This document shows, one piece after another, positions 1-6,118 of a stretch of 9,054 nucleotides of DNA. The position numbers and the translations under genes are program-made. The notes under the pieces were generated by a model that did no database searches, had not been told where the DNA came from, and saw only the letters and a program-made list of their open reading frames with translations. This DNA comes from an uncultured Collinsella sp. Lineage in GTDB: Bacteria > Actinomycetota > Coriobacteriia > Coriobacteriales > Coriobacteriaceae. The number at the start of each line of letters is the position of its first letter. The stretch's first letter is position 1. The stretch lies in assembly GCA_902489225.1 (NCBI GenBank), contig CABTZA010000073.1:1-9054 (forward strand), written 5' to 3'.

Positions 1-252
1 CAGCCGCAGCTCGTGCATGACATGTGCCGCGCCTATTTGGACGGTGACGTGGCGCGTGCCCGCGATATCCAAATTGCCGGCCAGCCGCTCATCAATGCCC
101 TCTTTAGTGAGGTCAACCCCATCCCCGTCAAGGAAGCGCTCGCTCAGATGGGTATGATCGAAGCCAACTACCGCATGCCGCTATGCCCCATGGCAGACGA
201 CACGCGCGCTGCACTTACCGATGCTCTGAAGGGAGCTGGTCTGCTTGATTAA
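1..252 (+). CDS. dapA: 4-hydroxy-tetrahydrodipicolinate synthase, C-terminal part (5' end outside window)
   Basis: Frame 1 is open from the first base to the TAA at 250-252, giving the last 83 residues of a protein whose start lies left of the window. The segment around 109-138 reads VNPIPVKEAL, and it is followed by a YRMPLCPM segment. Both are typical of the C-terminal helical region of DapA. DapA condenses pyruvate with aspartate semialdehyde in the cytoplasm, the first committed step of diaminopimelate and lysine synthesis. The catalytic Tyr and Schiff-base Lys lie in the missing part, so they cannot be checked. The stop codon lies inside the start of dapB (8-base overlap), which indicates translational coupling in one operon. 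Identity rests on the C-terminal motif and on the following dapB and dapH genes; I am confident. Confidence 0.93.
   Translation, partial: QPQLVHDMCRAYLDGDVARARDIQIAGQPLINALFSEVNPIPVKEALAQMGMIEANYRMPLCPMADDTRAALTDALKGAGLLD
229..235 (+). promoter_or_regulatory. Ribosome binding site for dapB, supporting a TTG start
   Basis: AAGGGAG lies inside the dapA coding region, 9 bases before the TTG at 245. It is what makes the non-ATG start credible. It also fits translational coupling, because a ribosome finishing dapA terminates just past the dapB start. Confidence 0.6.
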
Positions 253-985
253 GACCGTCATTATGGGAACGGGCCGCATGGGCTCGCTGATCCGCACTAC
301 CGCCGAGGGCATTGTCAACGCCGCTGGAGAGCCCGTTTTTGACATCGTCGCCCAGATCGGCTTCGACTTGTCCGAGCTCGAGAGCGCACCGACAGCCGAT
401 GTAATCATCGACTTCTCGAACATCGTGACCTTCGATGCCGTTGTCGCCTATGTCGAGCGCACGGGCGCGGCGTTGGTCTCGGGCACCACAGGCTACACCC
501 CCGAGCAGATGGACCGCCTGCGCGAGCTGGGCCAGAACGCCCGCGTCATGCACTCGGGCAACTACTCAATCGGCATCGCCGCTCTGCGCCATCTGGTGGC
601 CCAGGCCACGCGCGAGCTGCCCGGCTTTGACTGCGAGATCGTCGAGACGCACCACAACCAAAAGGTCGATGCCCCCAGCGGCACCGCCAAGCTACTGCTC
701 GACGCCGTGGTCGAGGCCGAGCCCGAGGCCGGCTATCACCCCGTCCACGGCCGCGAGGGCATGTGCGGCGCGCGCGACCCCAAGGAGATCGGCATGCACT
801 CGCTGCGCGGCGGCACCGTCGCCGGCGTGCACGAGGTGAGTTTCTTTGGGCAGGACGAGGAGGTCACGCTCACCCACCGCGCCACAAGCCGTCAGATTTT
901 TGTCAACGGCGCTCTGACCGCCGCTCAGAAGCTCGTCGTCCGTGATCCCGGCTTCTACACCTTCGACCAGGTCATGTTCGCCTAG
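245..985 (+). CDS. dapB: 4-hydroxy-tetrahydrodipicolinate reductase
   Basis: DapB is the NAD(P)H-dependent reductase that converts the DapA product to tetrahydrodipicolinate. The 246-residue protein is close to the short actinobacterial form (about 245) rather than the about 270 of enterobacteria. The Rossmann glycine motif GTGRMG is at residues 8-13, and SGTTG is at 79-83. The family signature ETHHNQKVDAPSGTA occupies 134-148, with the paired histidines at 136-137, the catalytic Lys140 and the substrate-binding SGT at 145-147. The start is TTG at 245: the next in-frame ATG (residue 7) would cut into the nucleotide-binding strand. AAGGGAG at 229-235 is a good ribosome binding site, 9 bases upstream. 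The start overlaps the dapA stop. There is no terminator before dapH, so the three genes probably form one transcript. Confidence 0.96.
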   Translation: MIKTVIMGTGRMGSLIRTTAEGIVNAAGEPVFDIVAQIGFDLSELESAPTADVIIDFSNIVTFDAVVAYVERTGAALVSGTTGYTPEQMDRLRELGQNARVMHSGNYSIGIAALRHLVAQATRELPGFDCEIVETHHNQKVDAPSGTAKLLLDAVVEAEPEAGYHPVHGREGMCGARDPKEIGMHSLRGGTVAGVHEVSFFGQDEEVTLTHRATSRQIFVNGALTAAQKLVVRDPGFYTFDQVMFA

Positions 986-1024
986 CCAATCATTAACCAA
1001 GCCCGCGTAAAGGAGAAACAAGAT

Positions 1025-1744
1025 ATGAGCAACGCAGCCGAGATGGATGCACAGGAGATTATCAACTACATCGCCACCGCGCCCAAGAAGACGCCCGTCA
1101 AGCTGTATGTGCGCGAGAAGCCCGGCATGAAAGTCCAGTGGGGCGATGCGCACGTCTACGGCGGCCGTCGCGGCAAGACCGTCTTTGGCGACTGGGATGA
1201 GCTCAAGGCCATCCTCGACGCCAACGCCGATTCCATCGACTACTACGACGTGGAGAATGACTGCCGCAACTCCGCCGTCCCCATGCTCGACCTTAAGGGC
1301 ATCAACGCCCGCATCGAGCCGGGCGCGATCATCCGCGACCGCGTTGAGATCGGTGATCGTGCCGTCATCATGATGGGCGCCATCATCAACATCGGCTCCG
1401 TTATCGGCGAGGGTTCCATGATCGATATGGGCGCCGTGCTGGGCGGCCGTGCCACCGTGGGCAAGAACTGCCACATCGGCGCCGGCACCGTGCTTGCAGG
1501 CGTCGTTGAGCCCGCGAGCGCCACGCCCGTCATCATCGAGGACGATGTCATGATTGGCGCCAACGCCGTGGTCCTGGAAGGCGTGCGCGTGGGCAAGGGC
1601 GCCGTCGTGGCTGCAGGCGCCGTATGCGTCGAGGATGTCCCTGCCGGCGCCGTCGTGGCCGGCGTTCCCGCCCGCGTCATCAAGATGCGCGACGAGAAAA
1701 CCGACAGCAAGACCGGCCTCGAGGAAGGCCTGCGCCAACTTTAA
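1025..1744 (+). CDS. dapH: Tetrahydrodipicolinate N-acetyltransferase (acetylase-branch DapH)
   Basis: DapH acetylates tetrahydrodipicolinate with acetyl-CoA, committing the pathway to the N-acetyl branch of meso-diaminopimelate synthesis. The 239 residues match the usual length of this enzyme (about 236 in Bacillus). Residues 1-90 form the DapH-specific N-terminal domain, ending in VENDCRNSAVPMLDLK. Residues 95-215 are a left-handed beta-helix of hexapeptide repeats, with stretches such as IEPGAIIRDRVEIG, INIGSVIGEG and GGRATVGKNCHIGAGTV. The C-terminus ends in LRQL, as in Bacillus DapH as I remember it. It is not the succinylase DapD, which has a different N-terminal domain; databases often label both dapD. 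ATG at 1025 is preceded by TAAAGGAG at 1008-1015 with 9 bases of spacing. The gene lies 39 bases after dapB with no terminator between. A strong hairpin starts 2 bases after its stop codon. Confidence 0.95.
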   Translation: MSNAAEMDAQEIINYIATAPKKTPVKLYVREKPGMKVQWGDAHVYGGRRGKTVFGDWDELKAILDANADSIDYYDVENDCRNSAVPMLDLKGINARIEPGAIIRDRVEIGDRAVIMMGAIINIGSVIGEGSMIDMGAVLGGRATVGKNCHIGAGTVLAGVVEPASATPVIIEDDVMIGANAVVLEGVRVGKGAVVAAGAVCVEDVPAGAVVAGVPARVIKMRDEKTDSKTGLEEGLRQL

Positions 1745-1745
1745 G

Positions 1746-1773
1746 GTTACGCGGTTTTACCAAACCGCGTAAC
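1746..1773. terminator. Perfect 12-bp hairpin directly after dapH
   Basis: GTTACGCGGTTT (1746-1757) pairs perfectly with AAACCGCGTAAC (1762-1773) around the 4-base loop TACC. The stem starts 2 bases after the dapH stop. Neither side carries a T-tract (GCCTCGACG follows on the + strand, CTTAAAG on the - strand), so it is not a classical intrinsic terminator. It could protect the 3' end of the dap mRNA, support factor-dependent termination, or be the shared hairpin of two convergent genes. Confidence 0.6.
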
Positions 1774-1813
1774 GCCTCGACGCTGCAAACGCCCCAGAAC
1801 GGCAATCTGACGT

Positions 1814-1966
1814 TCAATCGTCGGGCATGACCAGAAGGTCAATGCCCTCCTCTTTCACGTCACATTGCTCGCTCTGGGGCGTTTTCGCTGACGCATGCTC
1901 AACCTGCGGCGCAATGTCAGCAACCAAGCTAAAAACAACAAAGGCCGAAGCCCCAACCAGGGCTTC
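1814..1966 (-). pseudogene. Possible 3' remnant of a lost gene (coding-like, no start codon)
   Basis: On the - strand a frame ending in TGA at 1814-1816 stays open back to a TAA at 2039-2041. From about 1966 downward it reads like protein. A hydrophobic run (LVGASAFVVFSLVADIA) is followed by an acidic, charged tail that ends in EEGIDLLVMPDD. Third codon positions in the tail are mostly G or C and first positions are G-rich, as in real genes of this window. There is no ATG start, only a TTG giving 37 residues, and no ribosome binding site. The upper part runs through the toxin terminator and then overlaps the toxin gene in another frame. It could be the truncated C-terminus of a membrane protein, a very short gene, or chance. 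I do not recognise a family. Confidence 0.3.
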
Positions 1967-1977
1967 GGCCTTCTTTA
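1931..1977. terminator. Bidirectional intrinsic terminator between dapH and the toxin gene
   Basis: AAGGCCGAAGCCC (1941-1953) pairs perfectly with GGGCTTCGGCCTT (1960-1972) around the 6-base loop CAACCA, giving a 13-bp stem. On the - strand the stem is followed by TTGTTGTTTTT, a good U-rich tail that ends the toxin-antitoxin transcript 3 bases after the toxin stop. On the + strand the tail CTTTATCT is weaker but could stop readthrough from dapH. The placement between convergent genes fits a two-way terminator. Confidence 0.85.
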
Positions 1978-2319
1978 TCTCAAGGTTCCGTCGTATTCGA
2001 CCATGGCTGGATGCTTCGACAAACGATCGGCAGCCGTCTTATAGACTTCGGAACGGTCGCGCCGACCTATTGCAACGATCTCGGCAATCTCAACCGTTCC
2101 GTCCTCTCGGATTCGAAATACCATTCGGAGTCCCGCCTTTCGCCATTTAATCTTTTTGCAGCCGGCAAGCTCACCGTGAAGCGGCGTTCCGATTTCATCG
2201 GCGCGCGTCTTTAATTTCGCCACTGCAATGCGGACGAGCCTTCGCTGAGAACCATCTAGTTTTTGATATTCCTTTTCGACGTCTCGATTCAAAAAGCCGA
2301 CGACAAAGTGCCCGCTCAT
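1975..2319 (-). CDS. RelE/ParE-superfamily type II toxin
   Basis: This 114-residue basic protein looks like a toxin of the RelE/ParE superfamily. RelE members cleave mRNA at the ribosome and ParE members poison gyrase; the sequence alone does not settle which. Residues 12-40 form the amphipathic helical part with many Lys and Arg. The core strands follow: GTPLHGELAGCKKIKWRKAGLRMVFRI at about 45-70, then EIAEIVAIGRRDRSEVYKTAADRL at about 77-100. The final strand with basic residues and an aromatic Tyr93 is typical of the RelE fold. Its ATG overlaps the antitoxin stop by 4 bases (ATGA), the usual translational coupling of such pairs, with GAGGA about 10 bases upstream. The gene ends at a strong terminator. 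Base composition is visibly richer in A and T than the dap and ldh genes, which suggests horizontal transfer. Confidence 0.87.
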   Translation of the reverse strand: MSGHFVVGFLNRDVEKEYQKLDGSQRRLVRIAVAKLKTRADEIGTPLHGELAGCKKIKWRKAGLRMVFRIREDGTVEIAEIVAIGRRDRSEVYKTAADRLSKHPAMVEYDGTLR

Positions 2320-2666
2320 TCGAAAAGATCCTCATCCGAAATCGCGTCGGAGTCCATCGATTCGAACTCCGCGAGCTCCTCAGGAGTCAGGGTATCTTCA
2401 AACGGAATAAACTCATGCGGTCCGTTTTTGATTCGATCTGCCGCAATACGATCAAGCTCAAGTTCGCGAAGGTACTGTAGGGCGCCGTACATTTCCTCAT
2501 AGGCGGCGTAGTCGATAATCACGGTATCGATATCGTTATGATCGGCGATAAACTGCGGCGCGCGCTTAGCGCGCTTGCGAACGGCAGATAAGGACTTGCT
2601 CGCTTCGGTGGCAGAAACCACCTGATCTTTTGTAAACACCGGCTTTTCCAGAACAAGTGGGGACAT
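2316..2666 (-). CDS. Phd/YefM-type antitoxin
   Basis: This 116-residue acidic partner precedes the toxin, the normal order for RelBE and YefM-YoeB type pairs. Residues 15-60 (VVSATEASKSLSAVRKRAKRAPQFI, then DTVIIDYAAYEEMY) resemble the Phd/YefM N-terminal domain, which dimerises and binds the operator. The rest has a helix (about 60-80) and a long acidic tail ending EFESMDSDAISDEDLFE, the part expected to wrap the toxin. A TTG at 2678 would add four residues but lies within the ribosome binding site. I choose ATG at 2666 because GGAGG at 2673-2677 sits 6 bases upstream of it. The stop overlaps the toxin start (ATGA). The 46-bp palindrome just upstream is the likely site of autorepression. Family assignment is by pattern, so an AbrB- or RelB-type label is less likely but possible. 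Confidence 0.83.
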   Translation of the reverse strand: MSPLVLEKPVFTKDQVVSATEASKSLSAVRKRAKRAPQFIADHNDIDTVIIDYAAYEEMYGALQYLRELELDRIAADRIKNGPHEFIPFEDTLTPEELAEFESMDSDAISDEDLFE

Positions 2667-2684
2667 TTGTACCTCCAAAAAAAT

Positions 2685-2730
2685 AATCTGGATTATATTT
2701 CAAAGTATACTTCAAAATATAATCCAGATT
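2685..2730. promoter_or_regulatory. 46-bp near-perfect palindrome: candidate operator/promoter of the toxin-antitoxin pair
   Basis: The sequence is symmetric about GTATAC (2705-2710). Its outer arms AATCTGGATTATATTT (2685-2700) and the complement at 2715-2730 match fully. Only two pairs on each side of the centre differ (2701-2702 and 2713-2714), so 42 of 46 positions are symmetric. A TATAAT lies in each arm: at 2692-2697 on the - strand, well placed as the -10 of the antitoxin promoter about 26 bases before its start codon, and at 2718-2723 on the + strand. I see no canonical -35 at 17 bases. Such long palindromes next to Phd/YefM antitoxins are normally bound by the antitoxin dimer and the toxin-antitoxin complex; that role here is inferred. 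Confidence 0.7.
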
Positions 2731-2753
2731 TCTCTTTGGAAGAAACTATTGCG

Positions 2754-3758
2754 CTATCGGTTCTCGATGCTTCCGATGTTCTTGAGCTCGATGGAGATGA
2801 GGCCGTTGGGCTCGTTGACGAACTCGATATACTCGGAGTTCGAGCCCATCTCGGCCGGGAAGCTGATCTCGATACCCGTATCGGTTCGAATCTTATGATT
2901 GCGCACGGCCGCACGCTCGACCTGTTTACGCTCCACGGGCACGCGCTCGGGCACCTTTTCCTCGGTCAATGCCGCACGAACGCTCTCTTTGATGACCGGC
3001 TCGTCCTCAAAGACCTCGTCGACGATATCCCAGGGCGGCAGCTCCTCGTCGTCCTCGACCTTCTCGGCAACGGCCGCCTTGACCTTGGCGAGCGCCACGG
3101 CCGTATTGGCGCCGTGCTCCTCGGCAACCTCCTCGACCACGCGCGTCACGGTGTCGATAATCTCCTTGCCCGACACGCCCGTATCGCACTGCAGCAGGCC
3201 GTCGGGAATAAGCATACGGTCCTCGCCGGCGATCTTGCGCTTCTTGTCCACATAGCCGATCTCCATAGTGCTCGCGCGCACGATGGCGTAGCTCGACACC
3301 TTTTGGGAAGGATTCGGCAGAATAGCATAGTGGCGCGCGATGTCGTTGCGCACCTCGCCCTCCTCGCGGCCCACCTCGTGCATAAAGGCCTGCTTGGACC
3401 CAAGTAACATGACAGCAAACCAGCGGGCGTCCTCATCGTCGTCAAAGTCCGCCACAAGCACGTCGGTAGACTCGGCCTTTTCGGCCTTGGTAAGCTCCGA
3501 GGAGATGAACTCCGCAATCTGCTGCGACAGGTCCACGAATTCGCGCTCGCCAAAGAAATAGCCCTTGAGCTCGCCGCCGAATGCGGAGTTCTCGGCAAAC
3601 GTGGCGCGCTTGTTATCGGCAGACGTGCGGGCGCGACGCAGATGCGTGGTCACGAAGTTGCGCACGGTGCGGCTCTCGATATCGAGCTCGCGCTGGCTCA
3701 TGACGTTGACGGCCGAGTCAAAGTCCAGGATATGCAGGATTGCGTGATTGATTTTCAT
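2754..3758 (-). CDS. YejK/NdpA-family 37-kDa nucleoid-associated protein
   Basis: The product is a nucleoid-associated protein of the YejK/NdpA family, expected to bind the chromosome in the cytoplasm; its precise role is not well defined in any species. From ATG at 3758 it has 334 residues, the family's usual length (about 335). The N-terminus MKINHAILHILDFDSAVNVM and the segment LVADFDDDEDARWFAVMLLGSKQAFMHEV (about 101-129) are typical of the Gram-positive branch. So is the C-terminal part HKIRTDTGIEISFPAEM, followed by IEFVNEPNGLISIELKNIGSIENR. A linker rich in Glu, Lys and Pro lies at about 234-285. An in-frame ATG at 3767 would add MPY. I prefer 3758 because GGAA lies 8 bases before it, while 3767 has no clear ribosome binding site. 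It has no likely functional tie to its neighbours. Confidence 0.9.
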   Translation of the reverse strand: MKINHAILHILDFDSAVNVMSQRELDIESRTVRNFVTTHLRRARTSADNKRATFAENSAFGGELKGYFFGEREFVDLSQQIAEFISSELTKAEKAESTDVLVADFDDDEDARWFAVMLLGSKQAFMHEVGREEGEVRNDIARHYAILPNPSQKVSSYAIVRASTMEIGYVDKKRKIAGEDRMLIPDGLLQCDTGVSGKEIIDTVTRVVEEVAEEHGANTAVALAKVKAAVAEKVEDDEELPPWDIVDEVFEDEPVIKESVRAALTEEKVPERVPVERKQVERAAVRNHKIRTDTGIEISFPAEMGSNSEYIEFVNEPNGLISIELKNIGSIENR

Positions 3759-3796
3759 ATACGGCATTCCGTTCTAGATCGATTTCAGCACGAATC

Positions 3797-3802
3797 AGTA
3801 TA
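3797..3802 (-). promoter_or_regulatory. Candidate -10 box for the nucleoid-associated protein gene
   Basis: On the - strand TATACT lies about 40 bases before the chosen start codon at 3758, which would give a leader of roughly 30 bases. No good -35 hexamer is seen at 16-18 bases upstream; that position falls in the TGCATTGG of the small repeat. This is a weak call based on one hexamer. Confidence 0.3.
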
Positions 3803-3815
3803 GCGGTCGTGCCCG

Positions 3816-3846
3816 CCCCAATGCACCAACATGCCCCTTTGCACCA
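3816..3846. repeat. Partial copy of the TGCACCA repeat at the 3' side of the hydrolase gene
   Basis: CCCCAATGCACCA at 3816-3828 is identical to the inverse complement of 5028-5040, the outer end of the large inverted doublet. TTTGCACCA at 3838-3846 also matches the inner end (5050-5058) of that doublet's left arm. The segment between the two matches is shorter than in the doublet. The element ends 4 bases before the hydrolase stop codon. It looks like a decayed or shortened relative of the doublet on the other side of the same gene. Confidence 0.45.
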
Positions 3847-3849
3847 GCG

Positions 3850-5010
3850 TTAGCGCAGGAGCTCGGACTGCCACGCCTCGAGCTGCTCTGCCAGGCTCTT
3901 GCCGGCAGCAGGAACGTTGAGCTCGGAACGCTTGGGCAGCAGGGCGCATTTAAGAATTGCGACGACGGTCTGCGAGATGAAACGGCGCGTATCTTTGTCG
4001 AAGCTCTGAGCAGCCTGGAGCATCACCGGCAGGCTCTCGCGCAAATTCCCTGCGATATCTGCGAACCGTTCGGCCCCTGTGGCTTCAAACACGGAGAACA
4101 ACGCATCTACAAAGCGCTCGCGCTCGGCAGGCCCCACTGCAAGCAGCATCTCGCGAATAGAGCTATCGACGTATCGAGCGCCGGCAGACAGACGCTCGCA
4201 ATACACAAAGTCGTAGCCGTCAACGACCCAGCTAAAGGGATTGTGCTGCAGCAGACTGAATTCGGTGCTCTCGACAATGGCGTAATCTTCCTGCGTCTCG
4301 AACATCATGCCGAAAATCGAAGACTGGGGCAGGGTCTTGTCGATGCGGCCGGAAAGACCTGCGAAGGCGTCACCGCTCAGGAACTCCTCGACAAAGCCGG
4401 GGCCATCGTGGGAGAAGGCCCGTTCGATCCGGTCGCCAGCAGCGTCAGAGCACATCGCCGCGCTATACACCGCCAAGTTGCCGCCCTTGGAATGTCCTCC
4501 ACACAGCAACGGACCGTCAATCGCGGCAGCTGCCTCGTCCACATAGCGCGCCGCAGATTCCTGGGAGGGCACGGGGCACCGGAACGCCATGTTAAAGTCC
4601 TCTTTCCAGCCCACGATCGTACTGTCGGTCCCGCGGAAGGAAAGGTAGCTAAATCCCGCCGGAAATCGGAACGTCATGGCTGCAAATTGCTCCGTCATCG
4701 ACACATCGTTCACGGCACGATAACCGCACACGCGCACGCCACGGTAGCGAGGGCTTGCCGCCACAGCCTCCAGTAAGGCACGGCTCCCCTCCGGATCCCA
4801 CAGGTCGCCAATCATCTCCGGGTAGCACTCCGCGCGCAGAAGCTCGCGCACGTCCAGTCCCTGCCAGCCGGCAAGCTCCGGCATATCCCCCGGCAAGCGC
4901 AAATACGACAGCCATGCAAACACCAGGCTGTCCACCGCGCAGAACGTCCGCTCCTCAAACGAATCAAACGCCGTCTGGGCATAGGTCAAAAAGTTAGGCG
5001 AATCCGACAT
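3850..5010 (-). CDS. DUF2974 (Mbeg1-like) alpha/beta-hydrolase, function unknown
   Basis: The 386-residue protein resembles the DUF2974/Mbeg1-like family, predicted alpha/beta-hydrolases related to class 3 lipases. The nucleophile elbow is GHSKGG at 172-177, making Ser174 the likely catalytic serine. SFRGTD at 124-129 is the usual oxyanion-hole segment. Candidate acid and base are Asp202 (SHDGPGF) and His256 (LQHNPFSW), assigned only by position. The N-terminal FCAVDSLVFAWLSYL (about 23-37) is hydrophobic and typical of the family. I see no signal peptide or membrane anchor, so a cytoplasmic enzyme is likely. The substrate is unknown. ATG at 5010 has GGGAG at 5014-5018 close upstream. No recognisable promoter lies between the ldh terminator and this start; nearly all that space is the inverted repeat. 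The gene stands alone, bracketed by related repeats. Confidence 0.83.
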   Translation of the reverse strand: MSDSPNFLTYAQTAFDSFEERTFCAVDSLVFAWLSYLRLPGDMPELAGWQGLDVRELLRAECYPEMIGDLWDPEGSRALLEAVAASPRYRGVRVCGYRAVNDVSMTEQFAAMTFRFPAGFSYLSFRGTDSTIVGWKEDFNMAFRCPVPSQESAARYVDEAAAAIDGPLLCGGHSKGGNLAVYSAAMCSDAAGDRIERAFSHDGPGFVEEFLSGDAFAGLSGRIDKTLPQSSIFGMMFETQEDYAIVESTEFSLLQHNPFSWVVDGYDFVYCERLSAGARYVDSSIREMLLAVGPAERERFVDALFSVFEATGAERFADIAGNLRESLPVMLQAAQSFDKDTRRFISQTVVAILKCALLPKRSELNVPAAGKSLAEQLEAWQSELLR

Positions 5011-5027
5011 GGCCCTCCCATCAACAA

Positions 5028-5103
5028 TGGTGCATTGGGGTCAGGTTCGTTTGCACCAATCGCGCCCCTTTTGGTGCAAACAAACCTGACCCAAATGCAC
5101 CAA
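5028..5103. repeat. Large inverted repeat doublet (REPIN-like), 32-base arms
   Basis: The left arm (5028-5059) and the inverse complement of the right arm (to 5102) agree at 30 of 32 positions, separated by about 11 bases around CGCGCCCC. Each arm is itself a small hairpin: TGGTGCA at its outer end pairs with TGCACCA at its inner end, around a loop containing GGGTCAGGTT. Two palindromic units placed head to head with a short spacer is the arrangement of REP doublets (REPINs) that are mobilised by RAYT transposases. No transposase is in the window. On the - strand the whole structure would be transcribed 17 bases before the hydrolase start codon. Its right edge abuts the T-tract of the ldh terminator. 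Confidence 0.6.
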
Positions 5104-5135
5104 AAAAGGCGCCCGGGCCGTGGGGCCTGAGCACC
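5102..5135 (-). terminator. Intrinsic terminator of ldh
   Basis: On the - strand GGTGCTCAGGCC pairs with GGCCCGGGCGCC around the loop CCAC, giving a 12-position stem with two G-U pairs and one mismatch. It is followed directly by six T. It begins 32 bases past the ldh stop codon. The stem and uninterrupted T-tract make this a standard rho-independent terminator. Confidence 0.88.
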
Positions 5136-5167
5136 TTCATTGTAGCTTGCTGGCAAACGAGCCTTAT

Positions 5168-6118
5168 TTAGCAGGAGAAATCGACGCTGTCGATGATGTC
5201 CTTGAGGGCCTTGGCAGAAGCGGTGAGCTCGCTCTGCTCGGACTCGTTCAGCGGCACGGGGACGCGGCAGACAACGCCGTCGCGGCCGACGACGGTCGGC
5301 ATGGAGATAGCCAGATCGGACAGGCCATACTCGCCCACCATGAGCGAGGAAACGGGCAGCACGGTCTGCTCGTCACGCATGACAGCGGTGCAGATGCGCT
5401 TAACGGCCATGGCGACGCCGTAGTAGGTGGCGTGCTTCTTCTCGATGATGGTGTAGGCGGAGTTCTTGACGTCCTCGGCGATACGCTTCTCGGCAGCCTC
5501 GTGCTCCAGATGGCCGTGAAGCTCGCAGAAGGTGCTCAGCGGCACGCCGGCAACCTGGGCGCTGGACCAAGCGACAAACTCGGAGTCGCCGTGCTCGCCC
5601 ATGACGTAAGCCTGAACGTCGCGCGGATCGACCTCGACGTGGGCGCCGAGCATCTGCTGCAGACGGCCGGTGTCGAGCACGGTGCCGGAACCGATAACGT
5701 GGCCCTCGGGCAGGCCGGACATCTTGATGGCAGCGTAGGTCAGAACGTCGACCGGGTTGGAGACGATCAGCAGGATGCCGTCAAAGCCGGACTTCTTAAT
5801 CTCGGGAATAATGGACTTAAAGATGCTGACGTTCTTGTTGACCAGGTCCAGGCGGGTCTCGCCGGGCTTCTGGGCGGCGCCAGCGGTGACGACGATCATG
5901 GCGGCATCGGCGACATCAGAGTAATCGCCAGCGTAAATCTTCATCGGCTCGGCAAACGTCATGCCGTGCGCGATGTCCAGGGCCTCGCCCTCGGCGCGGT
6001 TCTTGTCCACGTCGATGAGGACCATCTCGGAGAACAGACCGCTCTGCATCAGAGCGAACGCCGAAGACGAACCGACGAAACCGCAGCCGACAATAGCGAC
6101 CTTCTTCTCGTTAACCAT
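5168..6118 (-). CDS. ldh: L-lactate dehydrogenase
   Basis: This enzyme reduces pyruvate to L-lactate with NADH in the cytoplasm, regenerating NAD+ in fermentation. The 316 residues match the family (about 310-330). VAIVGCGFVGSS at 7-18 is the NAD-binding glycine motif, with Asp36 as the ribose-binding acid. The mobile loop AAQKPGETRLDL has Gln83, the residue that favours pyruvate; malate dehydrogenases have Arg there. Arg89 is the loop arginine. Arg152 (LDTGRLQ) binds the substrate carboxylate with Asp149 nearby, and the catalytic His176 is in GEHGDS at 174-179. An in-frame ATG at 6196 would add 26 residues running through a hairpin. I choose 6118 because GGGAG at 6125-6129 lies 6 bases upstream and the protein then starts like its family (MVNEKKVAIVG). 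It is probably transcribed alone or by readthrough from the aminotransferase, and it ends at a strong terminator. Confidence 0.97.
   Translation of the reverse strand: MVNEKKVAIVGCGFVGSSSAFALMQSGLFSEMVLIDVDKNRAEGEALDIAHGMTFAEPMKIYAGDYSDVADAAMIVVTAGAAQKPGETRLDLVNKNVSIFKSIIPEIKKSGFDGILLIVSNPVDVLTYAAIKMSGLPEGHVIGSGTVLDTGRLQQMLGAHVEVDPRDVQAYVMGEHGDSEFVAWSSAQVAGVPLSTFCELHGHLEHEAAEKRIAEDVKNSAYTIIEKKHATYYGVAMAVKRICTAVMRDEQTVLPVSSLMVGEYGLSDLAISMPTVVGRDGVVCRVPVPLNESEQSELTASAKALKDIIDSVDFSC

Noticed and set aside
692..1738. A 348-codon - strand frame opposite dapB and dapH.
   Set aside because: It spans two well-supported genes on the other strand, and its translation is low in complexity (Asp, Gly, His, Ala).
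1827..2150. A 107-codon + strand frame after dapH.
   Set aside because: It runs through the bidirectional terminator and into the antisense of the toxin gene; the opposite strand here has the more protein-like reading.
2667..2678. TTG start at 2678 for the antitoxin.
   Set aside because: This codon overlaps the GGAGG ribosome binding site, which serves the ATG at 2666.
2667..3407. A 246-codon + strand frame starting beside the palindrome.
   Set aside because: It covers the antisense of the nucleoid-associated protein gene. The + strand TATAAT makes transcription thinkable, but the protein has no recognisable features.
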